Below are positions 10,440 to 21,716 of a stretch of 64,000 bases of DNA, one piece after another. Made by a program: the position numbers and the translations under genes. Positions within the stretch are counted from its first letter, which is position 1. Every line of letters begins with the position of its first letter. The stretch lies in contig OW204010.1 in the NCBI GenBank assembly GCA_934047225.1, positions 1,072,294 to 1,136,293 on the forward strand, read 5' to 3'. The DNA is from Ypsolopha sequella. Taxonomy: Eukaryota; Arthropoda; Insecta; Lepidoptera; Ypsolophidae. The notes under the pieces are model-generated. The model saw only the letters and a list, made by a program, of their open reading frames with translations. It was not told where the DNA came from and made no database searches.

Positions 10440-10860
10440 GTTTCTAAGGTTCCGTACCCAAAGGGTAACCAACGGGACCCTATTACTAAGACTCCGCTGT
10501 CCGTCTGTCAGTTGAAATTTTCATAGATGATGTATTTCTGTTGCTGCTATAACAACAAAATAATACTAAAAAACAAAATAAAATAAATATTTAAGGGGGC
10601 CCCCATACAACATACATGTCTTTTTTGCCGTTTTTATAGATAATGGTATGGAACCCTTCATGCGCGAGTCCGACTCGCATAGATAAAAATTATACGACTC
10701 GCTAAACTTTACATAAGAATTAGGCAATATTAAAGACATCCTGACAGCTAATTTGATATGGTTTCATCAAATTTTGCTTTTTGGTCTGTGTAGACGTGGT
10801 TCAAATTCAAATTCAAATTCAAATATTTATTGCATTCATGTTGTACAATAAAGGGTGTTA
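10440..10860. repeat. Cluster of lepidopteran-type repeat ends
   Basis: 10443-10510 carries 'cgggaccctattactaagac' and 'ccgctgtccgtctgtc'. 10655-10680 carries 'cgcgagtccgactcgcat'. 10690-10780 matches 17318-17395 and, inverted, 13530-13625 ('cctgacagctaat'). 10800-10830 is a (ttcaaa)n tail, typical of a minus-strand LINE/SINE 3' end. No coding sequence is present. Confidence 0.5.
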
Positions 10861-11261
10861 CCATATACATAGTAGATGCTGCTAGATAATACTTATGAAA
10901 AAAAAAAAGTGAAGAAAGTTATCACTTGACTTCACAATCAGTTTTAATCTTTTGTATAGAGAATTTACCTGAACAGACCTCATGACGCGACCAAGTTAGT
11001 TGTGACCGTGGCAAAATGTCATGCTGTTTCATTTCGCTATAATTTGCATGCTCCATGAAACTTGCGAGGGGAATACAATTGTCCCAATTTCGTCGCGGGC
11101 GCAAAATTTAAAACTTGTTTCTGGAGAAACATGATTTTGGCAAGAGTGTGGACGTTTTGAAACATATTTTTGGTATTATTAATTTACGTCACATTTTTGA
11201 TATTGAAATCGCATACATTTTTTGTTTTTATAGACACCTCACAATTTAGTGACAGCGTGTG

Positions 11262-11303
11262 TAAGGAGGTTTGTGTAAGGAGGTTTGTGTAAGGAGGTTT
11301 GTG
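11262..11303. repeat. Tandem triplication, 14-bp unit
   Basis: 'gtgtaaggaggttt' occurs three times in a row, in otherwise AT-rich sequence. Confidence 0.85.
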
Positions 11304-11363
11304 CGTGATCTAATGTCAATATGACGCAAATTGAATTAAAATTAAGCAGGATACCTACTGATA

Positions 11364-11716
11364 TCCCACCGTGGGATATTATAAATGCGAAAGTTTGGAT
11401 AGATGGATGTTTGTTACTTCTTCACGCCGTAACTACTGAACCGATTGGGCTGAAACTTTGCAGAAAGGTAGTTCTAGATCTGGAATAGGATATAGGCTAC
11501 TTTTATTCCATAAATCAGTTCCCATGGGAACAAGAAATAGTGTCGTTCAGAAACGCGGCCCGGCCTTCAGTCTCGCCAAACATACTGTACCAAGATGGTA
11601 CCAAGGGATTAAATAAGTTATCAAAGACCGCCAAAGATACATTCAAAATATTTAAAGATTCGATTCGAATATACAAAAACTTAATCAACGCGGGCAAAGC
11701 CGCGGGAAAAAGCTAG
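11364..11716 (+). mobile_element. Non-autonomous Helitron-like element
   Basis: It starts TCCCACC... followed by 'attataaatgcgaaagt', has the interior motif 'actgaaccgattgggctgaa', and ends with a GC hairpin (cgcgggcaaagccgcg, 11689-11704) then CTAG at 11713-11716 followed by T. TC start, 3' hairpin and CTRR end, with no TIR or duplication, is the Helitron signature. The same terminus occurs at about 19616, 35308 and 58030. It encodes no protein. Confidence 0.65.
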
Positions 11717-13094
11717 TAAAAAATAAACCTATGTTCTTCTTACGTTTATTCAGAAGTAAGTTTGAACAAACCACGTCAATTTATTAATTTATTTACTCTA
11801 CATAAAATCTTTTCTAACCCTTTATTTTAGACTTCTCATTGATTTTCTCTCGAGTATCGATAACAGGGTTTGTTTGGCTATTTCTTTATAAAAATTGGGG
11901 ATGCTTAATGTCAAATTAGTTCCGCATAGAGGGCACTGTGTGTTTGTGTCTATTAGCTTGTCAGTTCACATACAAATAATTGAACAATTTCTTATTTTCA
12001 TTGAAAAGTTAAAGCAATGGGAGTTTGTGTGGCTTTTGTATGTAAAGGAACATCCTTTCATTCCTCACAGCGAAGCATCTCTTTTCTTCAGCTCCTCCTT
12101 CAACTGAGCGATACACCAGGTAGAATACATGAAGAATACACCAACAAAAAAAGACACAAAAGTCTTTAGAAATGTGGAATGTAAAAATAACACCTATCAG
12201 TGTCTTTTACAGGAGCGTAATAAGACACAAACACTCAGCGCCCTCTACCGTAAAAGCTTTCGGTTTTCTTTCCAATTGATGCAAAATGAGGTGATCTATG
12301 TCGGCTCGCGATCCTGGAGGCTGACGAGGTTAAGAGTATAGGCTACCCTAGATTGAGCACCTCATTTTTATTTATGTTGAGTCGTGGCTGTAACGACAAC
12401 TGAAATATCACGCGATCTCAAAAAACTAGGTTTTTAATAAATAAATCTGCTTCTTGTTGAAATAAAAACATGATTTGTTGAAACTAGCTAGATATTATTC
12501 AAACAAATTCAATATAGTAACAACCAATTAAATCCTGAAATCGACACTCCAGAGAAAATCAACAATAAAGTCTAAAATAAGTAAAAAGCGGTTTACAATA
12601 GATTTCTCCGTGTCGATTACTTCGTGTATGATTACTTCGTTTATGTTACTTGTTCCTATAGTTATGGTTTTGCTGTCAGAAATCTCTGTTTAGAGATAAG
12701 CTCGCCAATGTGCATCTTTTTTTCACTGTAATTTTGTTTATGTTTATATTTCCGTGTGTGTACAATAAACAATAAAGATATTCATTTAAAGCAAATATAT
12801 TAATCAATTGAACTGGTTTCTTCAAACTTACTTTATGACAGTTAGGAGAACAAAGGTTTATTTTTAAAGGACTGAAGGTTTCCTCATTATTGCAATAAAA
12901 TCATCCAAAGTCTGTCATTTCATATATACTTGCCTCATTTTTCCCCTTAAATGATTTGGGAGAAGCAATAGAGCTCGCACCATCCAAAAAGACCCACAAG
13001 AACTTTTTTATTCACATTGGAATATGAATTATAACTTTTTTAGATACTTAATTTAATGGTGTGTAAGATACTAACTGGTGTAGAAGATACTTAC
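11717..13094. other. Gene-poor AT-rich stretch with weak minus-strand exon-like frames
   Basis: No recognised element. On the minus strand, 11827-11940 is open (CPLCGTNLTLSIPNF... to TAA), and 12077-12105 reads LKEELKKRDAS after an acceptor-like tract. The two do not join in phase and are flanked by inverted copies of a short 'agaggg..ct..gtgtttgtgtct' repeat (11928-11955 and 12218-12246). I therefore do not call a gene. 12840-12930 holds further short minus-strand frames that could follow the exon at 13095 but cannot be resolved. Confidence 0.4.
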
Positions 13095-13166
13095 AGGTGT
13101 GTAAGAAGACGACTTCACAGCAAAAATAAAATTTAACAGAAAGAAAACTATTAAATTCACGTCCAT
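13095..13166 (-). CDS. Candidate first exon with signal peptide, secreted protein of unknown family
   Basis: ATG at 13166 in a strong start context (A at -3, G at +4) encodes 24 residues, MDVNLIVFFLLNFIFAVKSS then SYTP, a convincing secretory signal peptide: short N-region, Leu/Phe/Ile core, likely cleavage after the Ala-Val-Lys-Ser region. The exon ends exactly at CCT|GTAAGTATC, an excellent 5' splice donor, in phase 0. A TATA box lies 63 bases upstream. Downstream exons on this strand would be below 13090; I cannot identify them with confidence. The mature product is unknown. This is the best host-gene start in the window. Confidence 0.45.
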
Positions 13167-13228
13167 CGTGATTCGTACCGTATTGTTTCTCGCCCAGGAG
13201 GCAATGTCTAGCTTTGAGTTTCACATTG

Positions 13229-13237
13229 CTATTTATA
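13229..13237 (-). promoter_or_regulatory. TATA box of the candidate secreted-protein gene
   Basis: TATAAATAG on the minus strand. A start site about 30 bases downstream would fall near 13205, giving a short 5' UTR of about 40 bases before the ATG at 13166. Spacing and match are typical of insect TATA promoters. The transcription start itself is inferred. Confidence 0.4.
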
Positions 13238-13399
13238 ATGGTTCGTGGATGTTAATGAAATAACTAATGACCCTTTTCCCGATAACTGTTGATACTGCAG
13301 TGGCCGCCGGTAGGGTGTAGTATACAGCTGCGTAAAGACCTAGCGAGCGAATGACAGCGAACACCTTCGCTCTTTCATTTGACCCTTAATAGAGTTCAA

Positions 13400-13625
13400 C
13401 TCAACCCGGTAAATTCTTCATACAAAAGGTAAAACTGATTGTGAAATCAACAGATAACTTTCTTCATATTTTTAATTTCATAAGTAATATCTAGCAACAT
13501 CTAACCACGTCTCTATAAAGCCCAAAATGCAAAGTTTGTTGAAACACCATCGTATTAGCTGTTATGATATTTTGAATATTACCTCGTTTTTATGCAAAGT
13601 TTAACGAGTCGTATAATTTTAAGCT
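13400..13625. repeat. Dispersed repeat fragments
   Basis: 13400-13490 matches 10880-10985 inverted ('actgattgtgaaatcaacagataactttcttca'-type block). 13530-13625 matches 10690-10780 and 17318-17395 inverted. These look like ends of one interspersed family. It lies upstream of the candidate promoter. Confidence 0.45.
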
Positions 13626-13627
13626 TT

Positions 13628-13628
<1 letters not shown>

Positions 13629-13662
<34 letters not shown>

Positions 13663-14200
13663 GGCGTAGGGATGTGACGACCCCATCGCCCTCTGGTACG
13701 TTTAGTACGTCCAGTGCAATCAGTCACCGCAGGGCGGCTTGTGGCGAGCCGATGGTGAGTGGCGACACCACTGACCCTACCTCCAGGAGACACTATCACA
13801 CATGCGCTTAGACACACACATACACACAGAAACACACCCCCTGCCTCTGTGCCTGCCTTAACCAGCCGGCCAGAGTGGAGATGCAAGAGCGGAACCTATG
13901 CTCCAGGTTGGAAGTGTAAAATGTCATAACGCCGGGGGCACTTGACTGTATAAGGATCTTGCGCCCCGCAGACTCACCTCTCGACAACCTTAGCTGCTTA
14001 CATAGTGTTGCCCCCTGGCCGCCCCATGGTGATGCAGAAGGCAGTTCTGCTCGATACTGCTCGCATCGTTCGCCGGTTTCTTTCCCTGGGGCTCTGAACC
14101 TCGGTCGACTGTGCTTCTGCTGAGGGATGTACCGTCTCTCTCTCTTTAAATTCTTTTGGCCAAGAGGGAGAGACGAGATCAAAAATTCTCGAAATAATAA
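13629..14200. repeat. (TAA)n run and adjoining GC-rich unidentified segment
   Basis: 13629-13658 is (ATA/TAA)n. 13660-14170 is distinctly GC-rich, with a CA-rich stretch (13795-13845) and overlapping open frames on the minus strand. The (TAA)n at its left edge suggests it is one end of a LINE on the minus strand, perhaps 5' UTR-like sequence. I do not recognise a domain. Confidence 0.4.
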
Positions 14201-14828
14201 TATTTTTTTTATTTTATTTAGTTTTATTAGGGACATCAACAGCAATACATAAAACTTAATACAACATTAACAAAAAATACAGGAAATAAAGCCAATAACA
14301 GATAGCCACAATAGTACATTAACGAAAGTACAAAGAACTATTTAACTAGACACTAAATATATAATTGAAAAAGACAGACAAATTAGCTTATAATTAGCAC
14401 TGTTATTATTTTTACATGAATACTAAAATAAGTGCATAAAAGTGTGCGTGTGTGAGAGGTGTGTAATGAAATGAATGTAAGTGAAAGTACTTATGAATGT
14501 AATTGAGTAAAGTGTACTAGAGCTACTAAGAATCAGGAAAATTCAATTTATATAAATCTCGTTTTTTAAATCTGAATCTATTGCAATCAAATGGATCAAT
14601 AGAGTGAAATTTTGAATTGTACTGTTTTACCAAACGTATAAGTGGGGAGTTTTGAGCATAGTTTGTACGAACAGCAGGCACATGAAACAAACATCGTGAC
14701 GTATGACGGGTGCGGTAGCCAGGTGTATTAAGAAACAATTCTGAGACGAGAGCCGGAGGAGAATCAAGACGTCCACTCAAAATGTGCTTATAGAGCTTTA
14801 TAGATAAATAGAGCTTTATAGATCCCAA
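14200..14828 (-). pseudogene. LINE 3' fragment: RT C-terminal region and 3' UTR
   Basis: Minus strand 14828 to 14526 encodes a C-terminal LINE-type segment (RTRHTSRCLFHVPAVRTNYA, then SPLIRLVKQYN and DPFDCNRFRF), ending at a stop near 14526. The 3' UTR continues to the A/T-rich tail near 14200. It is 5'-truncated and has no catalytic motif. Assigned to the Jockey/CR1 supergroup by resemblance only. Confidence 0.55.
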
Positions 14829-14939
14829 ATATAAATATTAAATATAAAACAACACATTTTATACATTTCGATACTTAATTTAAAATTTGATTATAATCTA
14901 TATAAACAATTATACGTAATGTCGTAATGTCGACGTAAT

Positions 14940-15593
14940 GATAGAGTTTGTACTATACCGACGTTTAAACACGCTTACGTTAATAAATACCTTCCATTCC
15001 TCGGACCATATCTTTACAATAAAATAAATAAAATAATTAATATATACCCACTAAATATAACACAATGTAAAGGAACTGTCATTGAATGGCTTAAAAAACT
15101 AAATTACAGTGAAACAGAAGATTTATTAAATATAAACCTAAAAGCTTCAAACAAAATCACTTTTCAGTCATAATTTAAGTTTAAGTTTATTAAAAATTAT
15201 AACACTATTTTATTATTGTGTAACTCTTAACTATTATTATTATTACATACACATTGACACACCCTCTCACACTCACACATATACTATACACTCTACACCA
15301 ACACACACAGAGAGGAACACCCTTCACATATTTATTTTAGTTTATTTTACTACTACTATATACTATATACTATATAATTTTACTTGTATCACTCAAAAAA
15401 ACTATCATAAGATTGTAAATATTGGAAGAGCGCTGCTGCCTGAAACACCGGTCTAGAGTACTCTAGCACCTAGTTCGGGCACAGTCGTACTTACTGGCAA
15501 CTTGTTCAATGTAACTTGTTTTTACGTAATCATGTACAATCAATCACTGTCATATGATAATTTGATGTAAATAAACTTATTATTATTATTATT
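14940..15593 (+). pseudogene. LINE 3' fragment: RT C-terminus, 3' UTR and (TTA)n tail
   Basis: About 14985-15171 reads a LINE C-terminus ending LNYSETEDLLNI... and then a stop at 15169-15171. It parallels the C-termini at 23470 (LNYDETENLL) and 38557 (KNYDEVECLL). A CA-rich 3' UTR follows and ends in (TTA)n at 15575-15593. It is severely 5'-truncated. Confidence 0.65.
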
Positions 15594-15669
15594 TAAGTTA
15601 ATGGCATGCATTATGTCTGAATTCCTAAATTATTATAGATTTTTATATTAAATTGGAAAATAATTGTTT

Positions 15670-15935
15670 TAAAATGTCCTGGTGAATTGTATTAATTTTG
15701 AACTGCATTTATTCATTTGCTTGCTACTTGGGCACCCAAACTTGGGTGAAAGCCTCCTCCAAGCTTTGCCAGTATTTTCTATTCTTGGCCAGTCTCGTCC
15801 AAGTATGTCCAGCTGTGTCCACAATATTATTAGACCATCGTTATCTCGGTCTTCCCACTGATCGCTGGCCATCTATTGGGAACCAGTGGAGGATCCGCTC
15901 GCTTCATCTTCCGTCTGTTGCCCTAGTTGTATGAC
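15670..15935 (-). pseudogene. RTE-type LINE C-terminal fragment
   Basis: On the minus strand, after a frameshift, it reads TAGHTWTRLAKNRKYWQSLE then EAFTQVWVPK-stop, the typical C-terminal end of lepidopteran RTE-like elements. Upstream is a degenerate HWFPIDGQRSVGRPR segment. No RT core is present. Confidence 0.65.
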
Positions 15936-16500
15936 TAGCACACTGCCATTTGAGTATACAGATCATGCGGGAAGCATCCTGTATGTTTGTAGTATTTCGT
16001 ATGTCTGTACTTCGAACTCGATCATTCAATCTAAGACCCAACATAGATCTCTCAGCTGATCTTTGGAACGTTGTTAATTTTCTTATGAAGACTAATCGAA
16101 TGGGCGGAGGTAGGCATGTATTTATATATGTAACCTATTACTATGTAGTATATAGGATGGGGTTTGGTCGGCCGCCTGGATTCGTGCTGGGGGCTCGGTT
16201 GGTGATCATTGAACCTTGTTCCTGGTCCCTGGCCGGGTCTCCGGTGTGGGTTCGGGCGGTTGATTGGATTTCACCTTGTATAATATATATTTTACCTATA
16301 ATTTTTATCTTATATATATTGCTACATAAATTAAATAAACCTTTAATCTAGTTCATGTACATTTATTATTTTATTACTTACATATATTTTTTTTATAAGA
16401 TTAAATTTTGACTTGTGAAACGTGTATTTTATATATCTACTTTGCAAAATACACTATTTGAATTTTGAATTGAATTGCTTTTGTAAGAGGCCAGCATTGG
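15936..16500. other. Unidentified repeat-like sequence
   Basis: 16090-16340 has a G-rich block ('ggatggggtttggtcggccgc') and ends in AT-rich sequence resembling a LINE 3' UTR. The short plus-strand open frame through it is not convincing. No family recognised. Confidence 0.3.
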
Positions 16501-16509
16501 CAACCGTAT

Positions 16510-16633
16510 GTTAATGTTGGGAGTATAGTGTTGTCCATTTGTTAATGTTGGGAGTATAGTGTTGTCCATTAGTTAATGTTGGGAGTATAGTGTTGTCCAT
16601 TAGTTAATGTTGGGAGTATAGTGTTGTCTATTA
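16510..16633. repeat. Tandem array, 31-bp unit, 4 copies
   Basis: 'ttaatgttgggagtatagtg' plus 'ttgtccattag', spaced exactly 31 bases (starts 16511, 16542, 16573, 16604). A second small array of 'agtggagcga' units lies at 16838-16882. Confidence 0.9.
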
Positions 16634-16882
16634 GTTTCTTCTTCAGACGGACTGGAATTTTGCTTTTAAAAATTTCTTTATGAGCCCAGTATTTATTAGT
16701 AAGCTAATCTCCTGTCCACTTCTTTATTCCAGATATCAATGAAAGAAACCATTTGTCCAAGATTTATGGAAACAGGAATAACGGGGAACACAGACGTCGT
16801 TCATGTAAAGAAGACTAAGTTAGTGTTAGTGGAGTGGAGCGAAGTGGAGCGAAGTGGAGTGGAGCGAAGTGGAGCGGAGTAA

Positions 16883-18318
16883 GGCGACCCTCAGTAGTTC
16901 TAACAGAATTAATTACTCAATTTTTTATTTTGTTTAATAAGTTTTAATTTTAATCTAATGAAATCAATGAAGCTTAGCTGCTTGTATTGTGAGTATGAAA
17001 CCTGTTAGTTGGGCAAAAACAGAATTCGGTATTCCGATCTTAGACGATAGAGTAAATATTAAAATTTCTAAACAAAATAAATACCTACCTCACTACTTTA
17101 TAAGACAAAATACAAGATTATAAACAAAAAAAAACTTTTTTCGGTTACCTCGGATTAAAAAAAATATTTCAAGAAAAGCTTTAATTTTAAATTAATTAGA
17201 GATATAACAACTTTAAACATGTTTTAGATCCATAGCAAATGCAGGACATAATTTAAATAATAAATTATTTTAAATTATTATATAATATATTATTAAATTA
17301 TAAATAATTTAATTACCTGCTAAACTTTGCGTAAAAACGAGGAAATATTCATGATATCCTGACAGCTAATATAATGGTGTTTCATTACATGGGCTGTGAA
17401 AAAATATATGAAAAAAATAAGCTGTTAAGAGGCTATGCGAATTTTATTTTTGTCACTGTCACTCCAAGCGAAAAATCGGCGGTGGATTCAGGGAAAAAGT
17501 TGGTTTTATATTTTTATTAAAAAAAAACCAAAATAGCCAGCAAAATTTCAAATATTGAATCTCTAGATCAAAACACACCTAATAAAATATGTTTGAGTTC
17601 TGTATATGGTTCCTATTCGTCAAACGAGGAGAAAAAGTGTGTTCGAAGACCTCATTCCAACAATTATTTTTATCGAGGAAATTTTTTCCAAACATGTTTT
17701 CCAATTTCAAAACCCCATATTACATAGTCAAAATGCATATACCAGAAACTGATTATAATTTTCCGTGTATAATATTTATAATTATATAATTTTTCATGAA
17801 ATACACAGAAAAGAAACACCCGTATTTTTTTCGCATATCGCCTTAACTTCACATTTAGTTTTTACCTTTTGTATGAAACTTGAGAAAAATCCAGGCGTAT
17901 AGGGGGATACGAGTACAGTAGGCTGTGTGCGTTGATTTTCGTTTTATTTATTTTTCGTAATAGTACTTTTGCCTGTTATTGCATTACGAAATTAAAAAAA
18001 TAGAATATTTCGCCATCTTGCGTCCTTACAAATAACGGGACAAGGTTTATTTTATTAGCAAACGACAATAAAAATCTTGAATTGTTCCTAATTGGCCAAT
18101 TAAGATACATATATTCAATTTATTTTAACAATGTATTAAATCATATATATCGACAATTTATTTTATCAATGTAACAATGTATTATGCACATAAAATATAG
18201 AAAGTCACATACCTACAGGCCTACATGCCTACGTAAGGTCGCACGCACGTCAACCTGCACTGTATCATCCATCTATATTATATACAATATTAAAGAAAAT
18301 AATATAGAGGTAAAAACG
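16883..18318. repeat. AT-rich region with dispersed repeats
   Basis: 17250-17320 is an A/T palindromic cluster. 17318-17395 and 17585-17860 are copies of the families at 10690 and 9835. 18130-18180 has two 'atcaatgtaacaatgtat'-like repeats. The short open frames at 17589-17852 fall inside the dispersed repeat and I do not regard them as genes. Confidence 0.45.
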
Positions 18319-18682
18319 ACGTGTCTGTACACTGAATATCTTGGCAAAATGATGCGTCTGTATACTGAATATCTTGGTTAAATGACGCGTCTGTATAACG
18401 AATATCTTGGTAAAATGACGCGTCTGTATACTGAATATCTTGGTAAAATGACGCGTCTGTATACTGAATATCTTGGTAAAATGACGCGTCTGTATACTGA
18501 ATATCTTGGTAAAATGACGCGTCTGTATACTGAATATCTTGGTAAAATGACGCGTCTGTATACTGAATATCTTGGTAAAATGACGCGTCTGTATACTGAA
18601 TATCTTGGTAAAATGACGCGTCTGTATACTGAATATCTTGGTAAAATGACATGTCTGTATACTGAATATCTTGGTAAAATTT
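18319..18682. repeat. Tandem array, 33-bp unit, 11 copies
   Basis: The unit 'acgcgtctgtatactgaata' plus 'tcttggtaaaatg' repeats with little divergence. With a 33-base period one plus frame reads KMTRLYTEYLG repeatedly and one minus frame reads DASFYQDIQYT repeatedly. I take the open frames as a by-product of the period. The right flank resembles 56450-56510. Confidence 0.9.
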
Positions 18683-19620
18683 TAAATTAAATGGGTTATT
18701 ATTGTACTGAAAGCAAGACTAAAATACTTGAAATTGTTTTCCGTCAGTATGTACCGTTTTAACTCGCGAACCATTCAACGGATTTGGATGCGGTTTTCTT
18801 TGTTGTTCAGAATAAAATGTATATTTCGGAACGCATCCATCAATGGTCTATATTTTGTCTATGGACTTGGAGCTGTCAAAAAACGAGGGACGTGGACATT
18901 TCTTGGTATAGATCGCGGACGATTTTAATATGTGTTATATTAAGGGATATTAACGGCAAATCGGTGCGGACATCGTAAGAAACTGTATTCAGTCAAGGGC
19001 TGACGTTATTTTGGTGTGAAGACCATTTTGAGTGAATTTCCTGTGTGTGTGTGTGACATAACCTGTGTCCACGCGGCTTCCGACAAGTGGACTTGTTAAT
19101 TATTATTTCTTCTGGGTTTTGGATGCATCCCGGGGTAGGAGGTTCGTGTTTAGATTCGCAGTGGAAGGTGAACCACGTGCCACAACACCGGCACACTTTG
19201 GACTCCGCAGCGGAAGGATTCCGTGCGAAGACTAGCTGATGAGGTCATCGTACAACTGTCTGGTAGGACATCTAGTATTATATTTTATAGAATGTAAGAT
19301 ACTTGTATACTATAAATCTGGGACAGCTTATGGGCCCCTGTTCCAGCTGCAAGTATCGCCCTGTAGCATACAATTAGTGGTGTCTGAGCGTGGTTATGGA
19401 ATCCTCGCACTAGTGACGCCGATGCCCGTCACTAGTCAGTATTACCACTTTTTATAAGCTACAATTTCTGGTAGCAACGAGCGTCTTTATGCTACATTGT
19501 TATCATCGCAGTGACCCTGGTTAAAATATTATAGACTATAGGTAAAACACTGAAAGATTTGACCTACATCCTAAAGGGACAAAATTCCACGCGAGTGAAG
19601 CCGCGGGAAAAAGCTAGCAG
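18683..19620. other. Unidentified sequence ending in a Helitron-like 3' terminus
   Basis: 18730-18930 resembles a repeat fragment with no clear frame. 18993-19230 has an open minus-strand frame with clustered Cys (VCRCCGTWFTFHC) but no definable zinc-finger spacing. 19573-19616 ends 'gtgaagccgcgggaaaaagc' then TAG, a Helitron-like 3' end. The sequence 19621-19795 shows nothing. Confidence 0.35.
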
Positions 19621-19799
19621 CAATTAATACTATGACTGACTGACAGAGTGATCTATAATTGCTTATAGCAAACGGCTGGTGCTAAAAACATGAAATACGT
19701 ACCGTAGTAGGTTGCATATTAGGTACTCGTCTAACGTAGACATCCGCGAATAAGGAATTTTATAAAATTACAATGTGACGGAAATTACTATGGGCTCCT

Positions 19800-21210
19800 A
19801 TATTCTTCACAGGCTCCCAAGCCAACTGCCCGCGATCTGGACGACAAACGTGCACCTTTGATACACCACTACACCAATGAACTCCCGGATGTCAAAATGG
19901 GCGAGATCATGATAGCTCTTGGACAGCTAAAAAACAGCAAGGTGCCGGGCGAAGATGACATCAAAACCGAATTCCTGAAAACTGGAGGTTACCTTATACT
20001 CAAACAGCTACAGGACCTCTTTAATGCCGTTATTCGCACCGGAACTATGCCAAAAGAGTGGAGCAGGAGCCTGGTAATTTTGTATTTCAAGAAAAGGGAC
20101 AAAATGCTACTGAAGAACTATAGGCCAATCGCGCTCCTGAGCCACACATACAAGCTTTTCTCAAGAGTCTTCTCGCCCTACGATTTGACGATTTCCAATC
20201 TTCAGAGCAGGCTTGGTTTTGAAAAGGCTACAGCACCGTGGACCACATCCACACGCTAAGGCAGATCATACAGAAAACTCAAGAGAATAAGCAGCCTTTA
20301 TATCTAGCGTTTGTGGACTACGAGAAGGCCTACGACTCCATTGAAACTTGGTCTGTTCTGCAGTCCTTGCAGCGATGCCAAGTTGACTGGCGTTACGTGG
20401 AGATGCTGAAATGTCTGTATGACTCCGCTTCCATGTCCGTCTAAGTACAGGTGTACTAACAAGACCGATACGCCTTGAGTGCGGCGGGAGACAGGCGAAT
20501 CTTATTTCCCCAAAACTGTTTACTGCCGCACTAGAGGACGTCTTAAAACACTGGACTGGCATGCTGAAGGCATAAATGTGAACGGAGAATACATTTCACA
20601 TCTTCGCTTTGCCGATGACATCGTCATAATGGCGGAATCGCTGCAAGAACTGGAAGAATTGATGCCCAGCCTAAGTGATTCTTCCAGACGAGTGAGCCTG
20701 CGGATGAACTTGGATAAGACTAACGTCATGTTCAACTGTCATGTCATCCAAAGGCCACAGTAACCGTCGACAATGTCAGCATCGAAGTTGTTCAAAAATT
20801 TGTTTACCTGGGTCAACCTATCCAGCTGTGTAAAAACAACTTCGACTCCCAGGCTGACAGAAGAATATGCTTGGGGTGGGCAGCATTCGGGAAGTTGCGC
20901 CACATATAATTACGTCACCAATACCGCAGTGCTTAAAGGCTAAAGTATACAACCAGTGCGTCCTTCCAGTGATGACGTACGGTGCTGAGAAGTGGTCTCT
21001 TACCAAAGGCTTGATCTGCCGATTTAAGGTCGCTCAACGAGCTATGGAGCGGGCTATGCTTGGGATATCCCTGATGGATAAAATCCGAAACAAAGATATC
21101 GGTCAGAGATCGAAGGTGACTGACACAGCCTGCCGAATCAGTAAGTTGAAGTGTCTAACTATCACGGTTCTTAGATGCAGCCTGGTGACGGACGGACAGT
21201 AGAGTTTTAG
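19800..21210 (+). pseudogene. Decayed RTE-type LINE (RT domain)
   Basis: Broken plus-strand frames carry, in order, an RT N-terminal block (LGQLKNSKVPGEDDIKTEFL), KEWSRSLVILYFKKRD, NYRPIALLSHTYKLFSRV, FVDYEKAYDSIE, then the catalytic HLRFADDIVIMAES, and a C-terminal YNQCVLPVMTYGAEKW and RAMERAMLGISLMDKIRN. At least four frame changes separate them, so it is dead. Order and motifs fit RTE-like elements of insects. The 5' endonuclease part is missing. A lepidopteran repeat end (cccttgggtacggaacgcta) follows at about 21235. Confidence 0.8.
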
Positions 21211-21449
21211 TTAAAGGGTCCCGACCCTTAGGCCCTTGGGTACGGAACGCTAAAAATGTTATGACGATTGATATATTTTATTCTCAATGGTTATGTTTTT
21301 TTTGACGGCACCCTAAAAAATGTAGACTATTTAGTACCTACTCTACAAATGAGCAAATATTTGACGCAAATACGTTTATCTATCACGGTGTGATTGATTA
21401 ACAAATATCCAAAATATCCATGTTAAAATATTGTACTTGTAACTGAAAA

Positions 21450-21716
21450 TTAATAAATAAGTGGACGTACTGGCAGTTATTTGAGCGACAAAATAAATAA
21501 ATAAGTGGATGTTCTGGCAGTTATTTAAGCGACAAAATAAATAAATAAGTAGACGTACTGGCAGTTATTTGAGCTACAAAATAAATAAATAAGTGGATGT
21601 TCTGGCAGTTATTTGAGTGACAAAATAAATAAATAAGTGGATGTTCTGGCAGTTATTTGAGCGACAAAATAAATAAATAAGTAGACGTACTGGCAGTTAT
21701 TTGAGCGACAAAATCT
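21450..21716. repeat. Tandem array, 44-bp unit, 6 copies
   Basis: The unit 'aagtggacgtactggcagtt' plus 'atttgagcgacaaaataaataaat' repeats six times. Two variants (gtggatgttc and gtagacgtac) alternate irregularly. It abuts the inverted-repeat element that starts at 21717. Confidence 0.9.

Noticed and set aside
11827..12105. Two-exon minus-strand gene (LKEELKKRDAS... and CPLCGTNLTLSIPNF...)
   Set aside because: The pieces do not join in phase at any good donor/acceptor and are bracketed by inverted repeat fragments, so transposon origin is as likely.
13590..14245. Overlapping minus-strand ORFs in the GC-rich segment
   Set aside because: Composition is driven by CA/TG-rich and (TAA)n tracts; no recognisable domain; probably LINE UTR.
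18319..18690. Protein-coding 11-residue repeat (MTRLYTEYLGK)
   Set aside because: Open frames on both strands follow from a 33-base unit; no flanking coding sequence.
18993..19196. Zinc-finger peptide (VCRCCGTWFTFHC)
   Set aside because: Cys spacing fits no finger class clearly, there is no ATG at the proposed start, and there is no supporting context.
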